NCBI RefSeq assembly: GCF_001667945.1
Contig: NZ_LZJK01000094.1
Location: forward strand, 1-42,305
DNA from: Mycolicibacter sinensis
Lineage (GTDB): Bacteria; Actinomycetota; Actinomycetes; Mycobacteriales; Mycobacteriaceae
Length of the DNA stretch: 42,305 nucleotides
Direction of reading: 5' to 3'
Under the pieces are notes generated by a model. It did no database searches. It worked only from the letters and a program-made list of their open reading frames with translations, and was not told the origin of the DNA. The position numbers and the translations under genes were made by a program. Within the stretch, counting starts at the first letter, position 1. Each line of letters opens with the position of its first letter. Below are positions 10,450-21,220 of the stretch, in pieces.

Positions 10450-10468
10450 CTCGGGTAGGCTCACCGTT
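10450..10468. promoter_or_regulatory. Weak second IdeR-like box before mbtK
   Basis: CTCGGGTAGGCTCACCGTT matches 12 of 19 consensus positions, including the core GTAGGCT. It overlaps a possible -10 element TAGGCT (10455-10460) and ends 4 bp before the mbtK ATG. It may be a weak operator or chance. Confidence 0.35.
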
Positions 10469-10472
10469 CGTT

Positions 10473-11099
10473 ATGACTGACGCCCCACCGATCCTGCACC
10501 GGGAACTGACAGACATCTCCGACGAGATTCGCCGCGTCCCGGCGCCCCCGATCCCGGTGCTGGCCGAGCCCTATGCGATCCGGGTGGCCGACCCGGACGC
10601 CGATGCGGAGATGGTCTCGGAATGGATGAACCGGCCCCATCTGGCGCAGACCTGGGAATCGGCCTGGCCGCCGGAGCGCTGGCACGCCTATCTGGGCGCC
10701 CAGGTCGCCGGCAGCTATTCCCGGCCGTTGATCGTCAGCCGCCACGGAGAAGACGGCGGCTACATCGAAATCTACAGGGCCGCAAAGGATTCCATCGCCC
10801 GCTACTACGCGGCCGATCCGCATGACCTGGGCATTCACGCGGCCGTCGCCGATACGACGGTGGTCAACCGGGGGTTCGCGGCGATCTTGTTGCCGCGAAT
10901 CATGTCCTACGTCTTCGACGTGGAGCCGCAGTGCCGGCGGATGATGTTCGAACCCGAGTACCGCAACACCGCGATGCGGCGGCTGGCCGAATATGTCGGC
11001 GGCACCTTCCTCGGCGAACACGACATGGGTTATCGCCGGATGGCGCTGTACGCGGTGCTGCGCTACCCCGACGACCCGCTGTCGAACAGCTCGGCGTAG
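10473..11099 (+). CDS. mbtK: MbtK, mycobactin lysine N-acyltransferase (GNAT)
   Basis: This GNAT-fold acyltransferase moves the long fatty acyl chain from the carrier protein MbtL to the epsilon nitrogen of the mycobactin lysine. It has 208 residues (210 in M. tuberculosis Rv1347c). Family hallmarks are visible: [13 protein letters not shown] near 50-62, [13 protein letters not shown], the helix-turn [12 protein letters not shown] near 130, and [15 protein letters not shown] with the acyl-CoA/ACP-type core. It is divergent from irtA across IdeR boxes. Its 3' end overlaps the convergent mbtN by 37 bp. The mRNA leader would be very short, and no clear ribosome site precedes the ATG. Confidence 0.94.
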   Translation: MTDAPPILHRELTDISDEIRRVPAPPIPVLAEPYAIRVADPDADAEMVSEWMNRPHLAQTWESAWPPERWHAYLGAQVAGSYSRPLIVSRHGEDGGYIEIYRAAKDSIARYYAADPHDLGIHAAVADTTVVNRGFAAILLPRIMSYVFDVEPQCRRMMFEPEYRNTAMRRLAEYVGGTFLGEHDMGYRRMALYAVLRYPDDPLSNSSA

Positions 11100-12223
11100 C
11101 CGTCGTAGTCGGGGCGCATCCCGGCGGCTACCAGTTCCCAGAGCACCTCATCGGTGCCGCCGCCGATCCGAGCCAGTTTCATGTCGCGCCACCAGCGTCC
11201 GATCGGTGTCTCGTCGACCAGGTAGCCGGCGCCACCGAAGATATGCATGCACTCGGCGATCACCTCTTCTCCCAGCCGCGCCGCGGTGACCTTCATCGCC
11301 GCGGAGGTCCGCAGGTCGAGCCGACCCTCGGCGGCGAAACCGTTGAGCCCGTGCCGGAGTAGATCGACCCGCGCTTGCAGGTCGGCCAGCCGCAACCGCA
11401 ACGCCTGGTGCTCGAAAAGGCTCGAGCCGAACTGCTTGCGGTGCATCATGCGGGCGTGGGTGATGCCGAGCACCTTCTGACACGACGAGGCGACCTGCCC
11501 GGAGATCGACATGCGTTCGTGCGCCAGCCCCCAGGAGATCGCGGCCAGTCCGGTGCCCGGGCGGGCGATCAGAGCGTCGGCGGGCACCCAGGTGTCGATG
11601 TCGACCGGGGCGGTGTCCAGCGGCGCCGCTCCGACTTTGCTGAACGGCTCGTGCACCTGCACCTGCTCGGTCGGCACCGCGATCATCATGACGTTGCCGT
11701 GCCGGCTGTTCTCGTCGTGGTCCATGCTGCGCGCCAGCACCAGGATGTGATCGGAGATGGGCGACAGCGAGACGAACTTCTTGCGGCCGCGCACCTCGAA
11801 ACCGTCACGCACCGAACGCGCCTCGGTCTGCACCCGCTGGAGGTCCGATCCCCCCGACTCCTCCGAGGCGCCGATGCACAGCACCACCTCGCCCCGGATG
11901 GCCTGCTGGCAGATGGCCTTGAGGTACTCCGATCGCGCGAACCGGTGCAGGATCGCGATCGACGAATCCTGCAGGCTCACCCCCACGCCGATGCCGGCCG
12001 ACCCCAGCCTCCCCAGCGCGTATGCCAGCTCCAGTAGTTTGGCCACGTCGGTGGGCGTGGCGTCAGCCCACTTCTGGGTGAAAACCCCTGCCTGGCCGAG
12101 GTGCTCGATCAGTTTGCGCGGAAAGCGCCCACTGACTTCGGCTTCTGCCGTCCAATCCACCACCTGCTGGTCGAAGACCTCGTCAAGCAGGCCGCGATAG
12201 GTGTCGATGTCCGAGCCAGTCAC
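11063..12223 (-). CDS. mbtN: MbtN, acyl-ACP dehydrogenase for the mycobactin lipid tail
   Basis: This FAD-dependent dehydrogenase of the acyl-CoA dehydrogenase fold puts the cis double bond into the acyl chain carried by MbtL before MbtK transfers it. [12 protein letters not shown] (substrate/FAD loop), [26 protein letters not shown] and the C-terminal [14 protein letters not shown] and [10 protein letters not shown] blocks are typical. A longer open frame reaches 12334, but the GTG at 12223 overlaps the mbtM stop (GTGA, 12220-12223) and gives 386 residues, the same length as M. tuberculosis Rv1346. It is the last gene of the mbtL-mbtM-mbtN operon. It converges on mbtK with overlapping coding ends. 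Confidence 0.94.
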   Translation of the reverse strand: MTGSDIDTYRGLLDEVFDQQVVDWTAEAEVSGRFPRKLIEHLGQAGVFTQKWADATPTDVAKLLELAYALGRLGSAGIGVGVSLQDSSIAILHRFARSEYLKAICQQAIRGEVVLCIGASEESGGSDLQRVQTEARSVRDGFEVRGRKKFVSLSPISDHILVLARSMDHDENSRHGNVMMIAVPTEQVQVHEPFSKVGAAPLDTAPVDIDTWVPADALIARPGTGLAAISWGLAHERMSISGQVASSCQKVLGITHARMMHRKQFGSSLFEHQALRLRLADLQARVDLLRHGLNGFAAEGRLDLRTSAAMKVTAARLGEEVIAECMHIFGGAGYLVDETPIGRWWRDMKLARIGGGTDEVLWELVAAGMRPDYDGYAELFDSGSSG

Positions 12224-13806
12224 GTCATAACCTCCAGGTTGCGTTTGACCTCCAGCCGCCGCAACTTGCCCGATGATGTCCGGGGCAGGGATCCGGGCGC
12301 CAGGAACACCACCTTGGCCGGGACCACCCCGCACTCCGAGGCGACCCGGGCGACCAGATCGCTGCGGGCGCCGGCCTCGTCGGGGCCCCGGAATTCGGCG
12401 ACGACGATCAGGCCCGGGCGGACGTCATCGGTGGCCTCACTGGTTCCAAAGGCCACCACCGCCCCTTCCCGCACGCCCCGAATCTCGGCGGCGACCCGTT
12501 CGATCTCGGTGGGGAACACGTTGCGTCCGGCCACCGAGATGATCTCCTTGGCGCGACCGCAGACCACCAGGCCCTCGTCGGTGAGGTAGCCGAGGTCACC
12601 GGTGGGGAACCAGGAGTCCGGGTCGTGGGCCGGTTCGCCGACGTAGCCGGACATCATCGAGGTGCCGCGGATCTCGATCTCGCCGACCTCGCGACCTAGG
12701 TCGACGTCGTGCTCGGGGGCCGGCGCGATACGGACTTGCATGCCCGGGATCGGCACCCCCAGGATCGCGTGCTGACGCGGCGCGGAATCATCTCCGGCGC
12801 CGGCGATTTCGTCATAGCGCAGGCCGGTGCCCGGCCGTGGCGCAGTCACCGCGCAGGTGGCCTCCGCAAGCCCGTACGACGGGGTGACCGCACCCGGGTC
12901 CAGACCGAACTTCGCCAGCTCGGTGACGAACCGCTGCAGCGCCGCACAGTCGACCGGTTCGCCGCCGTTGATCGCCACCCGCACCCGGCCCAGGTCGACG
13001 TCCGGGATCCGGCGCGCGTATTTGCCCAACACGCTGTAGGCGAAGTTGGGCGCCGCGGTCATGGTCGCCGCGCTCTCGTGCAGCCACGTCAGCCAGCGAA
13101 ACGGCGAGGCCGCGAATGCCGCGGTGGGCGCCAGCCACACCGGGCATCCCGCCAGCGCACCGCTGAGCAGGAAGGTCAGGCCCATGTCGTGGTAGAGCGG
13201 CAGCCACGAACAACCGGCGTCGGAGGACGGTTCGATATCGACGTGGGCCAGCAGCCCGCTGACGTTGCTCAGCACCGCGGCCGGCGACAGCTGTGCGGTG
13301 CGCGGGGTTCCGGTGGACCCGGCCGTGCCCTGCAGCACCGCCGGCGCCTCCGGTGCGGCGGCTACCGGCGTGAAGGCGGCCGAACGCTCGGTGGCCGCGG
13401 CGGCGACGTCGTGCACCGCGAGCCCGGCGTCGGGCTCATCCAGCAACTGCAGCGGTGCGCCGTGACTGAAGACGGTGTCGACACCGATGCCGCTGAACCG
13501 GTTCAGCGTGGCGCGGGCCCACTGCTGCGGTTCCGAGCCACGGACCGGTCCGGGCAGGATCGACACACTGCGCCCGGCCAGCCAGGCGCCCTGGATCGCG
13601 GCGACCAGCTCGACCGTCGGCTCCCCGACCAGCCCGACCGCGCCGGTGCGATCCGAGTCGAGAATCTTCGCCGCCACGCTTTGGGCGCGGGAGTGCACCT
13701 GCGCCCACGGGTGATGCTGCCAGGTACCGCTGCCGGAATCGAAGATCACCAGGTCCTGGTTCGAGGTGGTCATCGCCCGGGTCAGGGCGCTTGCCAGCAC
13801 GCTCAC
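12220..13806 (-). CDS. mbtM: MbtM, fatty acyl-AMP ligase
   Basis: The enzyme activates a long-chain fatty acid as acyl-AMP and loads it on the carrier protein MbtL. It is an FAAL-type member of the ANL superfamily, 528 residues. Motifs seen are [17 protein letters not shown] (ATP-binding loop), [10 protein letters not shown] (FAAL core), [22 protein letters not shown] and [12 protein letters not shown], then [11 protein letters not shown] at the C-terminus with the catalytic Lys. Start (GTG, 13806) and stop each overlap a neighbour by four bases, so mbtL, mbtM and mbtN form one coupled unit that makes and desaturates the acyl chain. Confidence 0.94.
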   Translation of the reverse strand: MSVLASALTRAMTTSNQDLVIFDSGSGTWQHHPWAQVHSRAQSVAAKILDSDRTGAVGLVGEPTVELVAAIQGAWLAGRSVSILPGPVRGSEPQQWARATLNRFSGIGVDTVFSHGAPLQLLDEPDAGLAVHDVAAAATERSAAFTPVAAAPEAPAVLQGTAGSTGTPRTAQLSPAAVLSNVSGLLAHVDIEPSSDAGCSWLPLYHDMGLTFLLSGALAGCPVWLAPTAAFAASPFRWLTWLHESAATMTAAPNFAYSVLGKYARRIPDVDLGRVRVAINGGEPVDCAALQRFVTELAKFGLDPGAVTPSYGLAEATCAVTAPRPGTGLRYDEIAGAGDDSAPRQHAILGVPIPGMQVRIAPAPEHDVDLGREVGEIEIRGTSMMSGYVGEPAHDPDSWFPTGDLGYLTDEGLVVCGRAKEIISVAGRNVFPTEIERVAAEIRGVREGAVVAFGTSEATDDVRPGLIVVAEFRGPDEAGARSDLVARVASECGVVPAKVVFLAPGSLPRTSSGKLRRLEVKRNLEVMT

Positions 13807-14063
13807 GCGTCGGCGGGCGCTTTCGCCCGGATGGCGGCCTCGAGGTCCCCCACCGTGTCGCAGGTCAGCAGGTCTTCCTCGGACAGTGCCACGCCGAGCT
13901 TGTCCTCGATGGCGACCATGCCGATCGCGAAGGCCACCGAGTCCAGGCCTACGTCGTCGACCAGCCGCGACTGCGGTGTCACCCGGTTGAGGTCGACATT
14001 CAGGTCGTCGCGCAGGATCTCACGCAGCGCGGCGCTGACGGCATCGTTCGGCGAAGAACTCAT
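13803..14063 (-). CDS. mbtL: MbtL, mycobactin acyl carrier protein
   Basis: An 86-residue acyl carrier protein. Ser42 in VGLDSVAF is the phosphopantetheine attachment site. The helical bundle pattern ([37 protein letters not shown]) is intact. It holds the fatty acid activated by MbtM, is acted on by MbtN, and donates to MbtK. First gene of its operon. A likely -10 (TACTTT, complement of 14089-14094) overlaps an IdeR box, so transcription should fall when iron is replete. Confidence 0.94.
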   Translation of the reverse strand: MSSSPNDAVSAALREILRDDLNVDLNRVTPQSRLVDDVGLDSVAFAIGMVAIEDKLGVALSEEDLLTCDTVGDLEAAIRAKAPADA

Positions 14064-14092
14064 GTCGAGGGACGCTACACGACCATCGAAAG

Positions 14093-14111
14093 TAAGGTTA
14101 GCCTTACCCTA
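14093..14111. promoter_or_regulatory. IdeR box 1, mbtL promoter
   Basis: TAAGGTTAGCCTTACCCTA matches 15 of 19 positions of the IdeR consensus. It lies 30 bp upstream of mbtL and overlaps the likely mbtL -10. Confidence 0.8.
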
Positions 14112-14133
14112 GTTTGTGACCGTCGACACATGG

Positions 14134-14152
14134 TTAGGTAAGGCTTGCCTCG
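14134..14152. promoter_or_regulatory. IdeR box 2, facing the secreted-protein gene
   Basis: TTAGGTAAGGCTTGCCTCG matches 14 of 19 positions. It is centred 41 bp from box 1 and 84 bp upstream of the plus-strand gene at 14236. A possible -10 (TAAGGT, 14169-14174) follows, placing the box near that gene's -35. A third weak half-site-like stretch, TAAGGTAAGCC, begins at 14169. Confidence 0.75.
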
Positions 14153-14235
14153 CGCTCACGGATCTGTCTAAGGTAAGCCCGCGTTCTAAATGCACAGCAA
14201 CCTCACGCCAGATGAGGTCACGATAAGGAGAAGCA

Positions 14236-15180
14236 ATGAAGCTCGCTCTTGCGGACGGATCCCTCGATCGCGGTGCCGCATCCGACTTTCTTTCTACCCC
14301 CCGCACCAACCGGCTCCTGGCCGTCGGTGTCGCGCTGGCCGGTGCCGGTGTGATCGCCGTCAACCCGGTCGCGCCGCTGATCCCGCTGGGGGCACACCAA
14401 GCTGCCGTGCAGCTGGCGAACACCACCTCGGAGAACCTCGAGTACCTGACGGACCTGCTCAACCAGCCGAACCCGCTCAGCACGGCCCTCGGCGAACTCG
14501 GCAGCTACTACAGCGAAGTCGCCCAGAACAGCTTCGCCGGGGTGCAGGAAGGCCTCGAAGTCATGTGGTCCGGTGGCGGCCGGGTCATCGGCCTGGAGAA
14601 CCTGATCCCGCAGGTCACCGAGTTCCTCCAGCAGGGCGACACCCTCAGCGCCTGGAACCTGATCAACAACGACATCCTGTACAATATGAACGGCATCTTC
14701 CAGCCGCTCTTCGACCACACCGTGCGTGGCACCGGCGAATTTGTGCCCGGCGTCATGGGCATCGGCGCCGACATGACCCATGTTTGGGCAAACGTGCAGG
14801 AAGTCTTCGGCGACTTCAACTTCTGGAAGACCTCCTTCAAGTACCTGTTCGAACCGCTCACCGGCTTCCAATTCGCGTTGTCGGAGAATCTGACCGGCGT
14901 ACCCGACGGCATCGAGCACGTGGCGCAGGACCCGTTCGACGCACTGCTCAACGGCTACATCACCTGGGACTCCGAAACCGGCGAGAACACCGGCCAGTGG
15001 TGGGGCCTGCTCACCGAGCAGGGCACCGTCTCCTACTTCCTCGACTACCTGCCGAGCAAGATCGCCGAGGCGTTGACCGCGAACCTGCCGGTGGACGAGG
15101 TCGTGGACCCCGACGCCGGCGGGGCGCTCGCGGACGCCAACCTGTTCGACCTGGACTGGCTCACCGGCCTCTTCAGCTAG
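14236..15180 (+). CDS. Secreted GjpA-like protein, probably iron-regulated
   Basis: 314 residues. An unusually long polar N-terminus (about 26 residues) precedes a hydrophobic segment (27-41, LLAVGVALAGAGVIAV) that reads as a signal sequence. The mature part is acidic, rich in Asn, Gly, Leu and Trp, with no Cys in a catalytic arrangement. The layout (signal, AVQLANTTSENLEYL, then a 200-residue amphipathic body) resembles the mycobacterial family annotated as outer-membrane porin GjpA, but I am not certain of the membership. The ATG has a strong AAGGAG site. The gene diverges from mbtL across two IdeR boxes, so I infer expression under iron starvation and a role at the outer membrane, possibly in siderophore passage. 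That role is untested. Confidence 0.75.
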   Translation: MKLALADGSLDRGAASDFLSTPRTNRLLAVGVALAGAGVIAVNPVAPLIPLGAHQAAVQLANTTSENLEYLTDLLNQPNPLSTALGELGSYYSEVAQNSFAGVQEGLEVMWSGGGRVIGLENLIPQVTEFLQQGDTLSAWNLINNDILYNMNGIFQPLFDHTVRGTGEFVPGVMGIGADMTHVWANVQEVFGDFNFWKTSFKYLFEPLTGFQFALSENLTGVPDGIEHVAQDPFDALLNGYITWDSETGENTGQWWGLLTEQGTVSYFLDYLPSKIAEALTANLPVDEVVDPDAGGALADANLFDLDWLTGLFS

Positions 15181-15258
15181 CGGTACCACCGCCTGCGCCG
15201 TCGCGTGTGGGCAACGGGCCGGGTTTGGGCGTTACTGTCCGAACCCGGCCCACAACAT

Positions 15259-15285
15259 TGCCATTGACTAATGTCACCATTGGCA
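15259..15285. promoter_or_regulatory. Inverted repeats before the SDR operon, candidate operator
   Basis: A perfect TGAC-TAAT-GTCA palindrome (15265-15276) lies inside an outer TGCCA/TGGCA pair (15259-15263 and 15281-15285) 15-41 bp upstream of the SDR start. It could be the target of the operon's own MerR-type regulator. This is inference from position and symmetry. Confidence 0.4.
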
Positions 15286-15299
15286 GTTGACTCGATCAC

Positions 15300-16157
15300 A
15301 TGATTCTCGGGCGATCGCCGAAACGCAGCCATGGAGCCTCCGCGGTCGTCACCGGCGCCGGCAGCGGCATCGGCGCCGCCTTCTCCATCGAACTCGCGCG
15401 CCGCGGCAGCGCCGTGGTCTGCAGCGACATCGACGATGACGCCGCTCAGCGCACCGTCGACACCATCGCCGCCACGGGCGGGCGTGCCACCGCCGTCCAG
15501 TGCGATGTCTCGCAGATCGATGCCGTCACCGCGCTGGCCGAAGCTGCGCAGGTCTGGTTCGGCGGACCCCCCAGCCTGGTGATCAACAACGCCGGTGTCG
15601 GCGCCGGCGGGCAGCCCATCGGCGAGATGGCGCTGGACGACTGGGACTGGACCCTGGGCATCAACCTGTGGGGCCCGATCCACGGCTGTCACGTCTTCAC
15701 CCCGCTCCTGCGTGAGGCGCGGTTCGATCAACCCCGCGGCATCATCAACGTCGCCTCCGCCGCGTCGTTCGGTGCCGCCCCGGATATGGCGGCCTACAAC
15801 GTCAGCAAGGCCGGGGTGCTGTCCCTGTCGGAGACCCTGGCGGCCGAATTATCCGGGACGGGAATCGGTGTCACCGTGCTGTGCCCGACGTTCGTCAAGA
15901 CCAACATCGTCGAATCCGGCCGGATCAGCGCGCAATCCAGCGAGGCCGCCAACCTGTTGATGCGCTGGACCGGGCTGTCGGCGCAGCGCGTTGCCCGCGA
16001 CTGCCTGGACACCAACGACCGCGGTGGCCTCTATTGCATGCCGCAGCTGGACGCCAAGATCGGTTGGAACATCAAACGTTTCGCACCAGAGACATTCACT
16101 CGAACCATCGGGCTGGCATTCCGTGCGAGCGCGGCTTTGCCGGGCCGGACCGACTGA
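15300..16157 (+). CDS. Short-chain dehydrogenase/reductase
   Basis: 285-residue classical SDR with a Rossmann fold. It has TGAGSGIG at 18-25 (cofactor binding), a CSDI acidic residue after beta-2 suggesting NAD(H) preference, NNAG at 96-99, and catalytic Ser153, Tyr166 and Lys170 (YNVSK). The substrate is unknown. It is the first gene of a plus-strand operon with a ferritin-like di-iron protein, a flavin monooxygenase and a MerR regulator, so an alcohol/ketone step in oxidation of a lipid or other hydrophobic compound is plausible. The ribosome site before ATG 15300 is weak. Confidence 0.9.
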   Translation: MILGRSPKRSHGASAVVTGAGSGIGAAFSIELARRGSAVVCSDIDDDAAQRTVDTIAATGGRATAVQCDVSQIDAVTALAEAAQVWFGGPPSLVINNAGVGAGGQPIGEMALDDWDWTLGINLWGPIHGCHVFTPLLREARFDQPRGIINVASAASFGAAPDMAAYNVSKAGVLSLSETLAAELSGTGIGVTVLCPTFVKTNIVESGRISAQSSEAANLLMRWTGLSAQRVARDCLDTNDRGGLYCMPQLDAKIGWNIKRFAPETFTRTIGLAFRASAALPGRTD

Positions 16158-16168
16158 AGGAGAAGCAG

Positions 16169-17089
16169 ATGGCTCTCGACATGGACGTCATGCTCGCCAA
16201 GATCAAGGACCGGCAGTGGGCGCTGGCCGATATCGACTGGGACGCACCGGGAGCCGAGCTGATCCGCCCCGAGATGGCGCCGAAACTCAAGAAATTCATG
16301 GCAGACCTGTGCTGGATCGAGAACATCGGCGCCCGCGGCTTCGCGGCCATGGCGCGCAAGGCGCCCACCGCGACGCTGGCCGAGATTTACCGCTACTTCC
16401 ATGCCGAGGAGCAACGTCACGCCAACGCCGAGCTGGCGCTGATGAAGCGCTGGGGCATGCTCGAAGACGGCGAGATGCCCGAGCCCAACGTCAACATCCG
16501 GCTGGCGATGCAGTGGCTCGACGACTACTCCGACGACCTGCCGCTGTCGGTGCTGGGCACGGTGATTCCGATGCTGGAGGTCGCACTCGACGGGGCGCTG
16601 CTCAAGTTTCTGCTCGACGAGGTCGACGACCCGGTCTGTCACCAGGTGTTCGAGAAGATCAACAACGACGAATCCCGCCACATCGCCGTTGATTTCGAGG
16701 TGCTGGAGATGATCGGGCACGCCGACGCCCGCCGGCTGGCCATCGAGTTCGTCGGCACCGTCGCCTCCCCGTCCCTGATCGTCGGGGCACTGATCTCGAT
16801 TCCGCTGCTCAACCGGATCCGCAACGAGGTGATCGGGATGGGTTTGGATCCCCAGCGGCTCTACTCGGCGTTGATGCGTTTCACGCAGCTCGGTGAACGC
16901 GGCGAACACACCCGTCGGGTACCGGCCTACCAGGTGGTCAAGCGCTACTCGGGCTGGATGGCCAACCCGGACAGCCCGTATCACCTGCTGGCCAACCCGG
17001 CGGTGTGGGTCTCCGGCTTCTATCCCAAGCGACTGCTCAAGCCCATCCCGAGCTGGTTCAAAGAGCTCACCCATGAGCCGGCGGCCTGA
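16169..17089 (+). CDS. Ferritin-like di-iron protein, probable oxygenase
   Basis: 306 residues starting at an ATG with a good AAGGAG site, 11 bp after the SDR stop. The sequence shows a complete ferritin-like dimetal pattern: Glu51, then Glu81-x-x-His84 (in FHAEEQRH), Glu137, then Glu168-x-x-His171 (in NNDESRH), spaced about 30 residues as in four-helix bundles. This is the ligand set of carboxylate-bridged di-iron oxygenases and related proteins. A hydrophobic stretch near 195-215 (ASPSLIVGALISIPLL) could contact membrane or lipid. Such proteins are sometimes annotated as metal-dependent hydrolases. The visible ligands favour a di-iron enzyme. Substrate unknown; operon partners suggest oxidative attack on a hydrophobic molecule. 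Confidence 0.75.
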   Translation: MALDMDVMLAKIKDRQWALADIDWDAPGAELIRPEMAPKLKKFMADLCWIENIGARGFAAMARKAPTATLAEIYRYFHAEEQRHANAELALMKRWGMLEDGEMPEPNVNIRLAMQWLDDYSDDLPLSVLGTVIPMLEVALDGALLKFLLDEVDDPVCHQVFEKINNDESRHIAVDFEVLEMIGHADARRLAIEFVGTVASPSLIVGALISIPLLNRIRNEVIGMGLDPQRLYSALMRFTQLGERGEHTRRVPAYQVVKRYSGWMANPDSPYHLLANPAVWVSGFYPKRLLKPIPSWFKELTHEPAA

Positions 17090-18560
17090 CGTGGCGCGCG
17101 CGCACGTCTACCAGACACTGATCGTGGGCGCCGGCTTCAGCGGGATCGGCGCAGCGATCAAACTCGCCGAGTCGGGACTTGCCGGCGATGACGAGATCGT
17201 GATCCTGGAACGCAGCGACCGGGTCGGTGGCACCTGGCGCGACACCCGCTATCCCGGTGCGGCGTGCGACATTCCGTCGCTGCTCTATTCGTTCTCGTTC
17301 GTCGCCAATCCGGCTTGGTCGCGGGCCTACCCATCGGCGGACGAGATCTGTGCGCATATCGAGGACATGGTCGACCGCTTCGACCTGCGCCGGCACATCC
17401 GGTTCGGCACCGAGGTCACCGGACTGGCATTCGACGAAGGCAAGGGCACGTGGACGGTTTCGGCCGGGCGTAAGAAGTTTCGGGCCCGCACCGTGGTGCT
17501 GGCCTCGGGCCCGCTGCCCGACGCCAGCTTCCCGGCCATCCGCGGCCTGGAGACCTACACCGGCCACAAGATCCACAGCGCCCGCTGGGACCCCCACTAC
17601 GACTTCACCGGCAAGAAGGTCGCGGTCATCGGCACCGGCGCCAGCGCGGTGCAGATCATCCCGGAGCTGGTCGAGCAGGCCGGATTCGTCAAAGTCTTTC
17701 AGCGCACCCCAGGCTGGGTGATGCCCCGCCTGGACATGGCGATGCCGGCGAGCGTCCAGGCGTTGTTCGCCAAGGTCCCCGCCGCCCAACAGCTCGCCCG
17801 GCAGGCCCTGTTTTGGGGGCATGAGGCCAGCGCCACCGCACTGGTGTGGAACACCCCGCTCAGCGGCCTGGTCGCGCAACTCGGCAAAGCCCACCTACGG
17901 GCGACGGTCAAGGATCCGTGGCTACGCCGCCAGCTCACCCCGGACTTCACACCCGGCTGCAAGCGCATGCTGATCTCCAGTGACTACTACCCGGCGCTGC
18001 AGCGCGACAACTGCAAGCTGATCGACTGGCCGATCGCCACGATCAGCCCGGCCGGCATCCGCACCAGCGACGGCGTGGAACACCACCTCGACGCCATGGT
18101 GTTTGCGACCGGCTACGACGTGCACCTGACCGGACCTCCGTTTCCGGTCACGGGGCTGGGCGGCAGGTCACTGGCCACCGACTGGAGCGGCGGTGGCAAG
18201 GCCTTCAAAAGCATTCAGGCACACGGCTACCCGAATCTGTTCTTCATGACCGGCCCCAACTCCGGGCCCGGCCATAATTCACTGCTGGTGTACGTCGAAG
18301 GTCAAATCGACTACGTGGTGCGCGCCGTCGGCGCGATCCGCGGCCGGAACCTGCGCTACCTGGACGTGCGGGACAACGTGCAGCGCCGGCACAACGAACG
18401 GATCCAGCGACGCCTGGGCAGAACAACCTGGATGTCGGGCTGTCGCAGCTGGTATCTGACCGAGGACGGTTTCAACGCGTCGATGTACCCAGGGTTTGCA
18501 ACGCAGTATCTTCGGCAGATGCGCAGTTTTCGCCTCTCCGATTACCACGCGGTGGCATGA
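17073..18560 (+). CDS. Flavin monooxygenase, Baeyer-Villiger-like
   Basis: 495 residues. FAD site GAGFSGIG (19-26), NADPH site GTGASA (187-192), and between them YTGHKIHSARWD (162-173), which fits the Baeyer-Villiger fingerprint F-x-G-x3-H-x3-W-P/D with Tyr for Phe. RVGGTWRDTRYPGAACD (about 50-65) is typical of this family. It probably inserts oxygen into a ketone or oxidises a heteroatom. The substrate is unknown. The ATG at 17073 overlaps the previous gene by 17 bp; GTG at 17091, just after that gene's stop, is an equally possible start (489 residues). Its stop overlaps the MerR gene (ATGA). Confidence 0.9.
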   Translation: MSRRPDVARAHVYQTLIVGAGFSGIGAAIKLAESGLAGDDEIVILERSDRVGGTWRDTRYPGAACDIPSLLYSFSFVANPAWSRAYPSADEICAHIEDMVDRFDLRRHIRFGTEVTGLAFDEGKGTWTVSAGRKKFRARTVVLASGPLPDASFPAIRGLETYTGHKIHSARWDPHYDFTGKKVAVIGTGASAVQIIPELVEQAGFVKVFQRTPGWVMPRLDMAMPASVQALFAKVPAAQQLARQALFWGHEASATALVWNTPLSGLVAQLGKAHLRATVKDPWLRRQLTPDFTPGCKRMLISSDYYPALQRDNCKLIDWPIATISPAGIRTSDGVEHHLDAMVFATGYDVHLTGPPFPVTGLGGRSLATDWSGGGKAFKSIQAHGYPNLFFMTGPNSGPGHNSLLVYVEGQIDYVVRAVGAIRGRNLRYLDVRDNVQRRHNERIQRRLGRTTWMSGCRSWYLTEDGFNASMYPGFATQYLRQMRSFRLSDYHAVA

Positions 18561-19456
18561 GCGCACCGGACCGTCCCGCCAAGCCCGACTCCATCGCCGG
18601 CGTGCTGGCCAACCTGCGGCGGGTCCCCCGCCGGGTGCGGCGCGAGTCTCGCGAGGTGATCGAGGCTGCGGTGACCCAGCTCTTCGAGATCGTGGTGCGC
18701 CACCCGGGCGGCAACACGGCGTCGCGGGAGTACCGGATCGACGACTTGGCGCGGTTGGCCGGCACCACCACCCGCAACGTTCGGGTGTATCGGGACCGGG
18801 ATCTGCTGCCGCCGCCGCGACGAGTCGGGCGGATCGCGCTATACAACGACACCCACTTGACCCGGCTGCGCCTGATCACCTCGATGCTCGACCGCGGCTA
18901 CACCATCGCCCACGTCAAGGAGATGGTGGGCGCCTGGGAACAGGGCAAGGACCTGGGTGACATCCTGGGCCTGGAGAGTGCGATCGCCGGTACCTGGACC
19001 ACCGAGCGGCCTGAGACGGTGTCTCGCGCCGAGGCCGAGCGACGCATCGGTGACCCGCCGGCGATGCGGCGATTGGTAGAGCTCGGAGTGATCCGCCTCG
19101 GTGGGGCCGACGACTCGCTGGCCACCATCACCCGCCCCAAATTGATCGATGCCTTCAATGAGGTCCGCGGCTACGGCATTGGCATCGACAAGCTCATCGA
19201 CCTCTATGAGCAGTCGCTACCGCACATCGACGCCATCAGCCAGATGCTGGTGCGGGCCGGCGCTGAACACGTGCTGACCCGCATTCAGCCCGGTTCGCCG
19301 CTGCCGGCCGACACCGAGATCGCCGAGCTGATCGGCATGCTTGTGCGGTTCCGCACCCAGGCGGTCGCATCGGTCACCGCCACCCTGGCGTCGTCCATCG
19401 AGTCCACCATCGAGTCGATGGTCAGCGGCCTGCTCGCCGATTCGCTGCTGCACTGA
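18557..19456 (+). CDS. MerR-family transcriptional regulator
   Basis: 299 residues. The winged-helix DNA-binding region lies at about 56-125, with YRIDDLARLAGTTTRNVRVY, RVGRIALYNDTHLTRLRLI and a DRGYTIAHVKEMV recognition/dimer helix. The long C-terminal part (130-299) is mostly helical, has no Cys and resembles no metal-binding MerR domain I know, so it probably senses an organic ligand. It is the last gene of the SDR/di-iron/monooxygenase operon, coupled by ATGA to the monooxygenase. It is therefore the likely local regulator, perhaps through the palindrome at 15265. It converges on the CsoR-family gene, 8 bp away. Confidence 0.88.
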   Translation: MSAPDRPAKPDSIAGVLANLRRVPRRVRRESREVIEAAVTQLFEIVVRHPGGNTASREYRIDDLARLAGTTTRNVRVYRDRDLLPPPRRVGRIALYNDTHLTRLRLITSMLDRGYTIAHVKEMVGAWEQGKDLGDILGLESAIAGTWTTERPETVSRAEAERRIGDPPAMRRLVELGVIRLGGADDSLATITRPKLIDAFNEVRGYGIGIDKLIDLYEQSLPHIDAISQMLVRAGAEHVLTRIQPGSPLPADTEIAELIGMLVRFRTQAVASVTATLASSIESTIESMVSGLLADSLLH

Positions 19457-19464
19457 CCGGCGGG

Positions 19465-21177
<1,713 letters not shown>

Positions 21178-21220
21178 CAACCAGTGCCCGCCCGGCCCAT
21201 GATCGTGGCCCGGCCGCCGG

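Noticed and set aside
12709..14112. 467-residue plus-strand frame opposite mbtM/mbtL
   Set aside because: Antisense to mbtM and mbtL, no domain, no ribosome site.
14169..14187. Third IdeR box before the GjpA-like gene
   Set aside because: Only one half-site-like stretch (TAAGGTAAGCC) resembles the consensus; the other half does not match. The TAAGGT is better read as a -10.
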